This document shows, in pieces, positions 10,902-22,567 of a stretch of DNA of 64,000 nucleotides (positions are counted from its first letter, which is position 1; each line of letters begins with the position of its first letter). Both the position numbers and the translations under genes were made by a program. The notes under the pieces are model-generated. The model had not been told where the DNA came from. It saw nothing but the letters and a program-made list of their open reading frames with translations, and did not search any database. The DNA is from Suillus spraguei (Eukaryota > Basidiomycota > Agaricomycetes > Boletales > Suillaceae): assembly GCA_016800925.1 (NCBI GenBank), contig JABCPU010000329.1, positions 1 to 64,000 on the forward strand, written 5' to 3'.

Positions 10902-11519
10902 TGACCGAGGATGGAGGTCCAAGGTCCAGAGATGGACAAGAGAACTAGCTCAAGTCCAGACGAGGTTCAGAGGCAGACTAAGTCCAGAAGAATGAGTAGA
11001 AACTGAGTTGATATTCAAACTGAAGTACTACAGAGATTTACAGGTGGTTTATATACTATAGGTACTTACGGAAAGATCAGTCAGCACAGTACGAGGCTAT
11101 GTACAAACCATATGCAAAGTCTAACAGAACATAAGTAAATGAAACTCAGAGATGAAGTGAAGTAACAGATCAGTAAGCAGACAGAATACAGAGACAGCTG
11201 GAGAGCTGGACTTGTGAATGTACAAATGGAGTTATTATGAATGGGGATAGATCGGCAGATAGAGAGGAGCATAGGTCCAGACATCCGGATATTGAAGGGA
11301 GGAAGTGCAGGATATGCAGGTCCAGACATCTGGACTTCTGAGAAGTTGAATCGGAGATCATGTTTGGATATGGTATGTGACATAGCCATTTGATGAAAGA
11401 AATGAGAATTGGCATTGAGCACCATAGTGATGGAGCACAATCGTGAAGTGAGGTATGTACTACATGCGCATAAATATCCTACCTGAAACTACATTGATCA
11501 CTACTACATCATGATGAAA

Positions 11520-12080
11520 TCAGTCATCAGCAATGAGGGAATAAGGATAGAAGAGGGCCGCATCCCTGCAAAGCGCATCCCAGATCTCACTGAAGTCCTC
11601 AGCATCTCTCTCATCACCTCCCCTTATTGAAAAGATGTCATCATTGTCGACATTGATATTATTATTTGAGGTCTCCAGCCACTGCTCAGTGAATGCACCT
11701 TCCAACAGAATGCGGGGATCCCACATATGCCAGGTACCTCTTGGGAAGGAGGGGAATGCAGCTATGAATGTCAACCAAAATATATCGCGTCCCCATGTCC
11801 ACTGCGGCAATTCCATATCGACTTCAATTAGCCATTTTTCAATCTGTTTGAATATCAATTCCCAATCAGTCCACTTGTTATAGTTGAAGTGTGATGGAAG
11901 AGGGAGGAATGGAATGGGAATGTTGTTGGCGGGAGAGACAGAGTCATCAGATAATAGTTCAAAGTCCTTGACAGAATGTAAGTTGTATACAGCGAGGAGA
12001 TCAAACACACTCACATCATTTACAGGACTTTCAGGAAGGGAGCACCAGTGGTCTAAGGACATAGTTTGTACAATGGGCAT
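11520..12080 (-). CDS. Hypothetical 186-aa protein, Trp-rich
   Basis: Open from ATG 12080 to stop at 11520. It is acidic and Trp-rich (WTDWELIFKQIEKWLIEVD, WTWGRDIFWLTF, GTWHMWDP), with an Asp-rich C-terminal half (NINVDNDDIFS). No signal peptide or membrane segment. I do not recognise a functional family. It lies beside a large transposase-type gene on the opposite strand, so it may be an accessory gene of that element. It is one of the few uninterrupted ORFs above 180 codons here. Confidence 0.5.
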   Translation of the reverse strand: MPIVQTMSLDHWCSLPESPVNDVSVFDLLAVYNLHSVKDFELLSDDSVSPANNIPIPFLPLPSHFNYNKWTDWELIFKQIEKWLIEVDMELPQWTWGRDIFWLTFIAAFPSFPRGTWHMWDPRILLEGAFTEQWLETSNNNINVDNDDIFSIRGGDERDAEDFSEIWDALCRDAALFYPYSLIADD

Positions 12081-12296
12081 GGTGAAGCATCCAAACTCTT
12101 CGGTGATTGAAACTGATATTTCAATAGGCTGCAGCCAAACGATGTAAGTGAATCCTGTCAGTTGCCAGTGGAAATTGCACTGACTATGGCCTGCTCTATG
12201 AGATGCCTTGGAAGTTTACCAGAGAATCGAATCGCAAGAAGCATTGGTCGGAGTGTAGCATCATCCGCATGCTTGGATTTGACACCAGGATAGACT

Positions 12297-12571
12297 GTGG
12301 AGTGGTGCGTGAGTACGCTAGACATATTGAATTTGTTTGAAGCTCAAGGAACTGTTATTGAGGATGTGAGATTTTGGACTTTGCAAAAATTCACTATTGT
12401 GCGCCACGTGACTTTACACTCCATCGGTCATCACAAAGACTCACTTCCATCCATGGTGCACCACAATGATCTTTTTGACGGTACAAGTAAGTTGGACATT
12501 CTATTACTTGTTATTATCTACTGAACTTTTTAATAACTGATACAGTTCTACAATTCTGTGATGACACCCAT
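12297..12571 (+). pseudogene. 5' exon remnants of the large transposase-type gene
   Basis: An open segment (VRHVTLHSIGHHKDSLPSMV) is followed by a plausible intron with donor GTAAGTTGG at about 12487 and acceptor ACAG at about 12545. The next exon is cut at 12571 by solo LTR B2 and resumes at 13344. Linkage to the gene starting at 13398 is inferred from strand and position. Confidence 0.35.
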
Positions 12572-13338
12572 TGTCATATACCATAATTCTAATCTCAGAT
12601 CCGACCATATCCGATCAGATCTGATCGATTCCATATCTGTCTGGTCCACAGATCCTGTCCGGACCACCCATCCGAATGTGCTCACTTCTCACACCTTAAC
12701 TCCCTGTGCATATCCGCGTCTATCTCCTTTCATCATTCCTCCTGTCTCCGGTATTCTGGCTATGTATATTTCCCTCCTACGTTGCTGATCCGTTACCTGT
12801 GTTCATTTCCGATTCATGCTTACTGATCCGCTGTGCATTAACTAATAGACTTCCGTTACACTTCATACATAGCCCTCGATCAGACCTGTTGATTATCCGT
12901 CTCAGATACTTACAGTATATAAACCACTTGTAAATCTCCGTAGAACTTTAGTTTGAATATCATCTTAGATTCTACTCATTCCGCTTCTTCCAGACTTGAG
13001 CCACCCTCTGCTCTAAAGTCACCTTCCGAGACTTAGGATTGATTCCTATAGTCTATATCTCCGACTCTATCTTCGGATAGTCTACCTCTGTTAGTTTCTA
13101 GTTAGGAACTCGTTCCGAAGCTAGCCTTAATCTTTGTTCTATCCTTATGTTCCAAATAACCTTCAGATGTATCATATCCGATACCTTCGGACGCCCGGAT
13201 CCGTCACGCAACTCCTTCCAGATCTTTGGACGAATAACTTCTCCTTGAAATAAGGGGCATTACTCGAGAAAGGGGCACAGTGCACGAACTGAGGCCAAAG
13301 CCCTTCGGATCTCTCTACCTTTGAGTATGGTCTTAACA
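12572..13338 (+). mobile_element. Solo LTR B2 (same family as element B)
   Basis: 767 bp, starts TGTCATATACCATAATTC and ends GTATGGTCTTAACA, with the exact 5-bp duplication CCCAT (12567-12571 and 13339-13343). Highly similar to the LTRs at 28634-29389 and 43329-44087. It carries TATATAAA and, 32 bp after TATAAA, AGTTTGAATAT. Confidence 0.95.
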
Positions 13339-13397
13339 CCCATAAACACATTATCTGCACATCATGCCCCAGGACATTATCTGGCGCCTATTGTACC

Positions 13398-16300
13398 ATG
13401 GAGCTCCGCTTCGCCAAGAAACATATAGAGACAGTAAGGCATGAGTGTCATGTTGAAAAGGCCAGGAATGGCCAGATGGCATCTTTGAATCCTGTTTTCA
13501 AGGCCCAGCCGGTCAATAAGAGTCTCAAAAAACCCAATCGTTCTATCATGAAGTTTGGATTGTCTAGGCATAGTTTTATGGATGCCGACGACTTTTCTAT
13601 GGAGATGGGCATCCATGACACCCCCAATACAATGGACTTGGAGATCCCGTTGTCCAAGTTTTTGGATGATATCACCAGAAGTCGGACAGTTGAGTTTAGC
13701 GAAGGTGTTACCAACGTCTTTGCTGAACTTCAAGAAACTCTTGCCTCTGGGCAGGTTCCTTTCTCAACACCACTTGCTCCCATCACCGAGGACGACAAGT
13801 TAGTTGATTATGGCGCACCTGATTTTGGGATAGAAATTCCGGGTACACATATCATTTTCTCCAAACTGTTTTCATGTCTAAAGGCATTTATGTACATTCA
13901 CAGATATCGACTTTCCAGAAACAAGGGCTATTCTCGGTACCGACAGTCCAACATATCCTTGGCCATCACAAGCAGTGAGCACTTGTCCCTCAGTTCGCAT
14001 GATGAATGCTTACACCTTCTCGAGGATTTTGTGACTGCCCTTCTGTTCAGCTCCCCATGTCTTCCCTTTTCTGATGCCCAGAAGAAGGCAACACTCAACT
14101 GGGCCAAGGAACTTGGTGCGTGAAATGTGCCCTTGCTCTATGCCATCAAGAAGTGTCAGGTATTTGTTGAAGATCTCCTCGGTCAACCAACAGAAAAGGT
14201 TACTGCTCAGTCCAGGAACACCTTCTATATCAATAACATTGCAAAAGCAATCTCACATGTATGTTCAATTTTGTTTTGAGTTTGAGTCGCACTCATATCA
14301 TATCTTAGGACTATGGAAACCCACTCACTCGCTTTGCGATGCAAGATCACCCTGAAGATGGTGGGAAAGGAATGTCTCAGGTCTTTAATGGTGGGTGGAA
14401 GGGAAAGTTTTTTTCATCAATGAGCTATTGCAAGATACTTCAGGGGACTACTTCATCCCGGAGCATTTTTTCCTTGGTTCTTCATCTGTTGATGATGATC
14501 TTGAACATTGCGAGAAACCTGATGCCAAAATTCTATATGCCCTTGGTCGGGCTGTTCAACGAACTGATGTACATGACCATCGGTTTTTGTATGTGCTTAC
14601 TTTGACCACTCAATAGGCAGGATTCATCGTCAACAATGAACAGGAAATTATCATTATCCCAACATCAATGTTTGTATGGTCATACGAAGACACCATGTCA
14701 ATGGGCGAGCTCGATTGCAGTCTCACAGGTACGCTAAAATATCGCTTTATTGATTGTAACACTAATCCTTTCAACAGCCTCTTCTGTCCAGTATGCATCA
14801 CTTGCACCTAACCCACTGCATGAAAAGGCACAAGGCTGAATGGTGTATGCAGTCCCATTAATAATTTTCATGGATGATGTCTCAGGCAACATCTCAAAAC
14901 AATGGAATAAGCACCATGTGGTCTACATGTCAAATGCAAACCTACCGTGTGAGATGCTTGAGAAAGAGTTTTTTGTGCGCTTTGTCACATTCTCTCCCCA
15001 TGCTGCACCAATGGAACTGATGTGAGCAATGAAAGACTCGCTATGGTATGTAGTCTTCTGGATGTCATGTATCCATTCTGACTGTTCATAGTGATGTAGT
15101 GGACTCTGGTATCATCACTTTGGATTGCAAGGATCAAGAGGAGGTGATGCTGATACCATACGGGTTATTCATTGCTGGAGATAATCCAATGCAGGCCGAA
15201 GAATGCAGTCATGCTGGCCTCAATTGCAATTACTTCTGTCAGACATGCAATGTTGGTGGTACAAAGGAATTCAAGACGTCTAATGAAGGTTATAATAGCA
15301 TCTTTACTGTGCGTGCGCATCATACTATCTTCAAACCAAACTGATCTTATATTTGCAGTTGGGAAACTTATGAACACCTGAAAAGACAGCTGAATGTATA
15401 TGACACCAGTTCAATGCTGCCATGAAACTGGGTGCCATGACCAAAGTACAGAACACTATGTCTTCCACTGGCATTTGTGACAGTGCTTCAGTGTCCATTC
15501 TGGAATCATTGGTTGAACTAGACAAGAAACTTTGTAAGTGCGAGCCAGGCTCCCAAGCAACGTCCAAAAGTGAGGTTATAGCAGCACTTGAAAAAGAGTT
15601 TGAGGAACAGTTGCAAGGTGCCACATTATATGATGCCATAAATCTGTTGCTTGGCATGAACGGTTTGTTTGATCTGTATTGTTGATATTGTGCTCATAGT
15701 ATTGTATGGTAGGAATCAGTATGCACTTGGACATGCTAAATGAGATCCTTCATACAATTTTGTTGGGTGTTGTCAAATACTTTTGGGGTCAGACCATGTT
15801 TCTCCTTGAGAAAGCAAAGGTCCTGCATATGTTTCAGAGCTGACTCGAGTCTGTCGACAGTGATGGAATGAATGCACCCTCCCTGAATGCCAACTATATA
15901 TGCCACTACAAAGGAAGTCTTATTGGGAAACACTTCAAGAGCTTGGCGCAAGTAATGCCCTTCCTAGTCCACGATCTTGTTCCTTGGACAGTTCTCAATG
16001 GATGGACCATAATCGGAGAACTTGTTGCACTCATATAGCACACGACAATACCAGACACTGAAACATATCTTGTTAGTTCATACCAAAGTCATTCAAGGCG
16101 CTATTGACTGATTTCTCTGAATAGGCAAAATTATCTCGAACAATTGAGGATTTTCTCAATGTGATGGCACAATGTGCTCTGAGTATTCTCATCAGCAAGC
16201 TGAAGTTCCATTTTTTGGTTCATCTTCCAGCATATATTCATCGTTTTGGACCTGCAATCATATTCTCTACTGAAAGATATGAATCTTTCAACCACGTTTT

Positions 16301-16550
16301 TTGGTTATCATGCATACACAGCAATAGACGCATGCCGAGCAGAGATTCGTGTTGACAATTTGCTTACCAGGACATCGTCAAACACATAGCAACTGGAGGC
16401 TACTGGTACAATCCAAACGTCAAGAGATGGATTTGTGGAGGGGAGCAGGTCATATCTTATCTTGGCAAGCACCCAGAACAAGCCCACCTTCGAGCTCCTT
16501 CAGTGACAAACTCCGTACTATACGGGTCACCCGACCCACATAATATCCTG
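13398..16550 (+). pseudogene. Large transposase-type protein, multi-exon, decayed
   Basis: A plus-strand chain of coding blocks belonging to one family common in Agaricomycetes. N-terminal block 13398-14123 ends in GCG-TGA where CGA is expected. An intron at about 14261-14310 precedes DYGNPLTRFAMQDHPEDGG. The block at 14840 carries PLIIFMDDVSGNISKQWNKH, 15099 carries IPYGLFIAGDNPMQAE followed by a Cys/His cluster CSHAGLNCNYFCQTC, and 15721 carries LNEILHTILLGVVKYFWGQT. The C-terminal block at 16200 has KFHFLVHLPAYIHRFGPAI and FSTERYESFNHVF. Several frameshifts and TGA or TAG stops break it. The conserved acidic residues (MDDVSG, GDNPMQ) suggest a DDE-type DNA transposase, but I cannot assign the superfamily. 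Confidence 0.6.
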
Positions 16551-16589
16551 TAAAAGATGGGCCAGTGGACCATAGGCCGAGGTTATGTA

Positions 16590-18185
16590 CAGTGGCTCAA
16601 AAAAAGTGTCCAAATGTTTGTGGAAATTTATGTAATTGCTTCACTGTGAGTCAGGGTATGGGAATATGACTAAGCTATAGTGAGATGTCAGGAAGCCCTG
16701 CTTCGCATCTTTATTAATGTTTCCTATGGCGTGGGAATCCACTCAAACCGTGCGAATATATGGTCATTTTAATTTGATGACTCATTCAGACACTTTATTG
16801 ACTTTCAGTTTGACCAACACAATCTCTATAATCCTGATACTTTGTGTGACCTCCTTTTGCTCTAATCACTTATGCCACTCTTCTAAACATATTATTTATC
16901 CATTTCTGATATTCCTCCTTAGCTATCTTGCTCCACCCTGCTGCAACTCTGTCCTATAGCTGAAATAGCCTCTGTGGTGAATTTTAATAGGCTGTATGCA
17001 ATTTCTTGAGTAATTGCCAGAAATATTTGATAGATTTGAGGTCTTTGGACTGCACTGGTTAGTATATAATACTAACATTGTGGCCTTCAAGTAATTGGTG
17101 GCCTACTTAGAGGTGTGCTTAGAGTCATTATCTCATTGAAAGGAAGTGTCTTCTCTATTAATCCATGACTTCTACATGCTTCTCAGCAAAAATCTATTTA
17201 AAATGGAAATGAAACACTGTGTATTTATCATCCTCTCCATTTCACAGAAAATATTTGTCCTATGTGGCCTCATACCATCAAGTTTCATCCTCCAAACATA
17301 AGTCTTTGTTTAACTTCTTTTGCTTCCAGTAGATCTCCTGCCTTTTTTCACAAAATTTTCAGGCTTTATGACCCCTTACTATGTATTTTGGTCTTGTCTG
17401 ACAAGATAACCAATTCCCAGTCCTTAACAGTCCAGTACTGATGCTTTAAAGCAAAAGTTTATCTTTATATGAGTTGGAGATAGAAGATAGTTTCATTCTG
17501 CATTATAGCTTTAAGATTGGACACCTTGAGGGTATTACTGACTGTCTAAGCTGAGAGAGTAGTGGAGATGATGGAATCAATGATTTTGATAGACTTAGTA
17601 GCATTAATGACCTGCCCAGTTAGAATATAATGAATAAGATATCTTTTGTCATATACAGTGAGCTTTCAAGTTAGCTATGAGATGGGTTTAAACTCACAAT
17701 ATTAGTGTTCTATAAAGGCCAGAATAGTCCCAAGACCTCAAATCTATTAAATATTTCTGGCAATTACTCAAGAAATTGCATACAGCCTATTAAAATTCAC
17801 CACAGAGGCTATTTCAGCTATAGGACAGAGTTGCAGCAGGGTGGAGCAAGATAGCTAAGGAGGAATATCAGAAATGGATAAATAATATGTTTAGAAGAGT
17901 GGCATAAGTGATTAGAGCAAAAGGAGGTCACACAAAGTATCAGAATTATAGAGATTGTGTTGGTCAAACTGAAAGTCAATCAAGTGTCTGAATGAGTCAT
18001 CAAATTAAAATGACCATATATTCGCACGGTTTGAGTGGATTCCCACGCCATAGGAAACATTAATAAAGATGCGAAGCAGGGCTTCCTGACATCTCACTAT
18101 AGCTTAGTCATATTCCATACCCTGACTCACAGTGAAGCAATTACACAAATTTCCACAAACATTCGGACACTTTTTTGAGCCACTG
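16590..18185 (-). mobile_element. Foldback-like relic of a second Tc1/mariner family
   Basis: Flanked by TA (16588-16589 and 18186-18187). The ends start CAGTGGCTCAAAAAA as in the intact Tc1 copies but diverge after about 20 bp. The outer 460 bp on each side are near-perfect inverted repeats (16590-17050 against 17725-18185), so the right arm is an inverted duplicate of the transposase 3' end. The minus strand still reads IRAKGGHTKYQ, matching the Tc1 C-terminus KAKGGHTKY. The middle (about 17100-17690) is decayed transposase. Not autonomous. Confidence 0.85.
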
Positions 18186-18199
18186 TATATCCTCAATGT

Positions 18200-18625
18200 T
18201 GATGGATGGGCCAGGGAGAATATTATTTCCAATGGAGACAGGTGGGCCAGGAGGCTTTTATTTTCAGGAGAGATGGGTGGGCCGAGGGAAACATGATTTC
18301 TGATGTTGATGGATGGGCCAGGGGGATATCATCACTGACAGAGATGGGTGGGCCAATCTGGGTAGTATGTAGAGTAGGATATTATAGACAGCTGGACTGA
18401 AGAGAGATGCAAGGCAAATATTATTGCATAGACGGGTGGGCTGAGGGTGCAGTAAAATATTGCATAGACGGGTGGGCCAAGGTAAGAGAATATTATATAT
18501 ATGGGTGGGCCGAAGGTGCAGTAAAATATTGATTGCATAGATGGGTGGGCCAATGTGGGGGAATTTTACATAGACAGGTGGGCCGATGTGGAGGTATATT
18601 GCATATATGGGTGGGCCTAGATATG
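18200..18625 (+). repeat. Irregular minisatellite with GGTGGGCC core
   Basis: About ten to twelve copies of a GAYRGGTGGGCC core, spaced roughly 30-60 bp with variable AT-rich spacers (for example 18243, 18275, 18310, 18345, 18435, 18470). ORFs across it (18264-18686) are repeats of IYAIxxHLGPP and are repeat translations, not genes. Confidence 0.8.
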
Positions 18626-18779
18626 TATCATGAAGACGTACAGCTGATGTAGCCACCAGAGAATCAAACACATAGGATACATGCACCCTATGAGTGCATT
18701 ATACCTATGATCAACCACCAAAATCTAAACCCCGAAGCACAAAAACCTGAATGCACCATGTCTGACATTCACCGATAAT

Positions 18780-20000
18780 TGAGGTGCCAGGTGCCAGATG
18801 CCAAGTCCCAAAACCTGGAACTCGAAACTGGAGATTCAAACTAGATATTTCTTGAATTCCGGATACCCAGACACCTGAAACACAACACACAAGGTGAAAG
18901 ATTTAAAATCCATGTGTTGAGTCATCTAGTGCCGAGTGCTGAGTGCCAGGTGCAGGTGCAGAGTCCCGAAACTAGAAACTCGAGATTCAAGACAAAAAAG
19001 ACATCTACCAAAAATGTGTGGATCAAAGTTTTGTTGTTGCCTGACATTTTTCTGAGTCCCAAGTACCGAACCCTGAAATTGTGGACTACCAGATGTCAGG
19101 ATTCGGGGTTCAGCACTCGAGATTTGAGATTTGAGATGAAAAAGATATCTACCAAAAATGTGTGGATCAAAGTCATTTTATTGCCTAACATTTTTTTCGG
19201 TCTCAAGTGCAGAATCCCGAGTACCGAACCCCAAACCCCTGAATAGTAGACTACCAGAGTTTGGGGTTCAGCACTTAGAATGTGTGGATCAATATGTGTC
19301 TATTGCCTCACATTGTTCTGAGTCCCGAGTTGCAAGTGCCAGGTACTGGGTGCCGGGGTTCAGGGTTCAGCACTGACAATATGTTGATCAATATCTTTCA
19401 CATTATGAGTACCAAGTCCTGAGTCCTGAGTCCTGAGTGCTGGGTGCCAGAGTTTGGGGTTTGGCACTCAACATGTGTGAATCAATATCTTTGTATTGCC
19501 TCACATTGTTCTAAGTCCTGGGTGCTGGGATTTGGAGTTCAGCACATACAATATGTGGATCAATATCTTTCACATTATTATGAGTCCCGAGTCCTGATTC
19601 CTGAGTGCTGGGTGCCGGAGTTTGGGATTCAGCACTCAACACGTGTGAATCAAGATCTTTGTATTGCCTCACATTGTTCTAAGTCCTGGGTGCCGGGGTT
19701 CGGGGTTAAAATATGTGCATCGATATCTTTCACATTGTTATGAGTCCCAAGGCCTGAGTCCCGAATGCCAGGTGCTGGAGTTCAGGGCCCGGCACTCAAC
19801 ATGTGTGAATCAATATCTTTGTATTGCCTCACATTGTTCTAATTCCCGGGTACAGAGTCCCAGGTGCCAGGGGTTGGGGTTCGGCACTTAAAATATGTAG
19901 ATCAATATCTTTCCCATGGTGATGAGTCCCGAGTCCCGGGTTTGGGGTTTGGGGTTTGGGGTTCGGCACTTAAGATATATGGATTGATATGTTTCACATT
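18780..20000 (+). repeat. Minisatellite of about 115-bp units (TGAGTCCCGAGTGC family)
   Basis: Units contain TGAGTCCYGAGTSCYGGGTGCCGG, GGTTCGGGGTTCRGCACT and TGTGTGGATCAATATCTTT segments, repeated about ten times with many C/T differences. The outermost units (18960-19240) are a variant with ACCAAAAATGTGTGGATCAA. The same family recurs at 26040-26960 and 44254-44440. In-frame ORFs (19444-19891 and others) simply translate the repeat. Confidence 0.88.
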
Positions 20001-20198
20001 GTTACCCGGCACCTGGCACAAGGTGACTCGACAGATAGGTTTCAAATTCTTTATGTTGTGTGTTGTGTTTCAGGTGGCTGGATCTGGAATTCGCAAAATA
20101 TCCATTTTGAATCTCCAGTGTCCAGTTCTGGATTTCTGGACTTGGCATCCAGCACTGACATTCATTCAAACAATTTATATACATCTATCAACATGCAA

Positions 20199-22462
20199 TT
20201 ATGTAGCCATTTCAGCCTCATCACCAGAGGGCTCAACCTTCACCTCAACATCCATATCATCAGAATTATATTCTGGGACAAGGTTTCCCAGATCATCCAG
20301 GTCCACAATTTTGCCGGATGTTTGTGGACCCTCAGGCTGAATCTGGCTGAGCTCAAATATGAGACCCTCAATGGCAGATGCATCCTGGACTTTCAGAGAC
20401 AGAGGTTCCATCCCTGCCATATCCAAGTCAATGAGGGGAGCAAGTGCAGATTAGAGGGGTGAGATTGCCAGGGGGACAGATTGATCAAGCAAAAAGGTTG
20501 CATTGACAGGAGAGTCAGGAAGTGGAAATGAAGGGTGCCGGTCGATGACTTTGCGTCAAAGGCCCTCATGGAGGCATTGCAGGGTATCAATCTTACCATC
20601 CTGCTCCGCCACACGAGCCTCAAGAAGAGCAATTTGAGCAGCACCATCCTGAATCGCAATTGCCATGGAATGGAGATCCGGCATGGGCACATTGAGTGCT
20701 GGATGAGGCACTGCAGCGCTCAAAGACAGAATAGCTAAGTGAAAGATAAGGTCAGATGGTCATAGAAAATTTGGGTGACTCATGAGCTGGTGCAGGTGCA
20801 GGTGTCTGGGCGGCAGTGATTGTCTTGCGGGACTGTGCCTTGGGTGTGGTCACAGCAGGGACAGCTGGAGTGCCGGAGGGGCCATGAGATTGACTACGAG
20901 TTCAGGCTTTGGACTGCAAGGCAGCTGGAGCATTGGAGGGAGCTCTGGAAGGTGTCCTGGAGCGCATCTGGCAGGTGGTAGATTTCCCTCAAATGTGTTT
21001 GGGCAGGGATCCCATTGATGCTGGGACACATTTGATCTTCTTGGTGGTGCAGCAGACGCATGACAAACATGGGGCATGCGTCCTCCTGTCCAACCGAGTG
21101 GCACAGGGCCAATTCTCCTGGGTGCAATGATGGCAGGGGTTGTTCTGTGGGTTCCATTAGTTGATGGACTCATTGGAATTCATTAGAGTACTCACTGGGC
21201 CGGGAATGAGAATATCACCAGTATCAATGACTGTAGGTTCCTCAGCCGGAGTGCTGGACATTGCCTGGGGGGTCTCGACGACCTCTGGACAACTGCCAGA
21301 GGTGGCCTGATAATGGGTAAGCATAGGTGGGAGGTCCAGACAAAGAATGATGACTGACCATCACCTTGGGTGGACTGCCAGCAATGAGCTGATGATATAT
21401 AAGCATTTCTCCAAGTGCTGGACGACTAAATATTACTTACTGAAGCTGGACCAAATAATTGCTTCTTCGGGGAATGGGGTGAATGAGGGGAGTGGGGCAT
21501 CCCTACAACAATTGTGGAGGGCCGGGGCAGGTTGAGCGCCAGCACTCCACTCAAAATAGGCTACAAAAAATTGAGAGAATGAAAACAATGAACTGGACGA
21601 CATACCTGAACAATTGAGTCTTCCTCATCTTCCAACTCCATGAACACCTTCAGCTTCACATTGCGAGTTGCCTTGACCCGCTTGCGACCCTTCTTTGCCA
21701 ACTTTGGAGGTGAGGAAGAGTGTCCGGACATCATGGGGACTTCCTCTTCCTGCTCCCTTCCACTTCTGGCTCTAGGTCAGCAGCAACTGCCTTACCTTTT
21801 CCTTTGTCCCAGAACTCGGCAGTGGCATGGATGAAAGAACTGGCGACATTGCCAGCGACGACGGGTGGGGAGGAAGGTCAACAGTGATTGGGCCAATTGA
21901 AGGGTTAGGCATGACAGGGAGATCACCTGAATGGTCACCTAATGCCTCCCAGGCGCAAATCTTGCTGCACCAGGAGTGTTTCAACACCCAGGGGTCGTCA
22001 TGGCCGATGCTGTGCCAGTTGGGCCACACCCAGGGAGTCATGGACCTAACTCTCATCAACTCCTTGGAACAGGATGCAATGATGCCAGGCATGTAAGGCC
22101 CTTTTCTCATGCTCCTGGACAATCTCAGCCTACCCGGATCTTAGAAACACCAAAAGTAAAATTAACACATGAATGGTACATACCACAATATTAGTGACTT
22201 GTGCTGTCAGAGCAAGGTGGGCTTGGCTTGTGCCGGCAGGCATGAGCTGAGCCCCAGAGATGATGCCCACAATCTGAGCAGTGGTTGCCTTGAGACTGGC
22301 CAAAGAGGTTTCAACTGGAGTAGACATCTGGATTGACTTGAAAGATGTGCAAAGCTTGAGATAAGTTTGAAATCTTTGATCACTAGGATGAAGTTTCAAA
22401 AGAAACCAGACAATTGAAGGACAATGTTGATAAGCATTGATTGATTGTCTTTGTTTGGTCAT
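20199..22462 (-). pseudogene. Hypothetical coiled-coil, acidic-tail protein (decayed)
   Basis: Minus-strand gene starting at 22462 (MTKQRQSINAYQHCPSIVWF). The first exon runs to about 22185 and ends at GTATGTACC, with a likely acceptor CTAAG at about 22143. A Trp-rich exon (about 21772-22122, MTPWVWPNWHSIGHDDPWVL) follows. Near the 3' end comes a coiled-coil segment (QIALLEARVAEQDGKIDTLQ, about 20590-20650), a TGA stop in the middle of the coil, and an acidic C-terminus ending SGDEAEMAT at 20199. Function unknown. It diverges from the plus-strand gene at 22568 with about 105 bp between start codons. Confidence 0.45.
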
Positions 22463-22567
22463 GGTTCAACTTTCGGCTGTTGCCAGCCATGTGTTGAACT
22501 TTGAAGTTATCAGTTATCAATCAGTTTGATCAGTTGATCAGACATCATGAGATCTCAACCAGCAGTC

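Larger units (their letters stand above)
8882..11382 (-). mobile_element. Solo LTR, family F (related to B), split by Tc1 copy 1
   Basis: Begins TGTTAAGATCATACTC and ends GGTATGTGACA, with the exact 5-bp duplication TAGCC on both sides (8877-8881 and 11383-11387). It is related to the LTR of element B in reverse orientation. The Tc1 insertion 9131-10901 interrupts it, leaving about 730 bp of LTR. On the minus strand TATAAA precedes AGTTTGAATAT by 32 bp, as in the LTR of B. A solo LTR results from recombination between the two LTRs of a full element. Confidence 0.9.

Noticed and set aside
18264..18686. 140-aa ORF with repeated LGPPxYxI
   Set aside because: Translation of the GGTGGGCC minisatellite.
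18780..20000. CRISPR-like array
   Set aside because: Repeats and spacers are both degenerate variants of one 115-bp unit in a eukaryotic TE-rich context.
19444..20340. Several plus-strand ORFs with ASHCSKSWV repeats
   Set aside because: Translation of the 115-bp minisatellite; all frames show the same periodicity.
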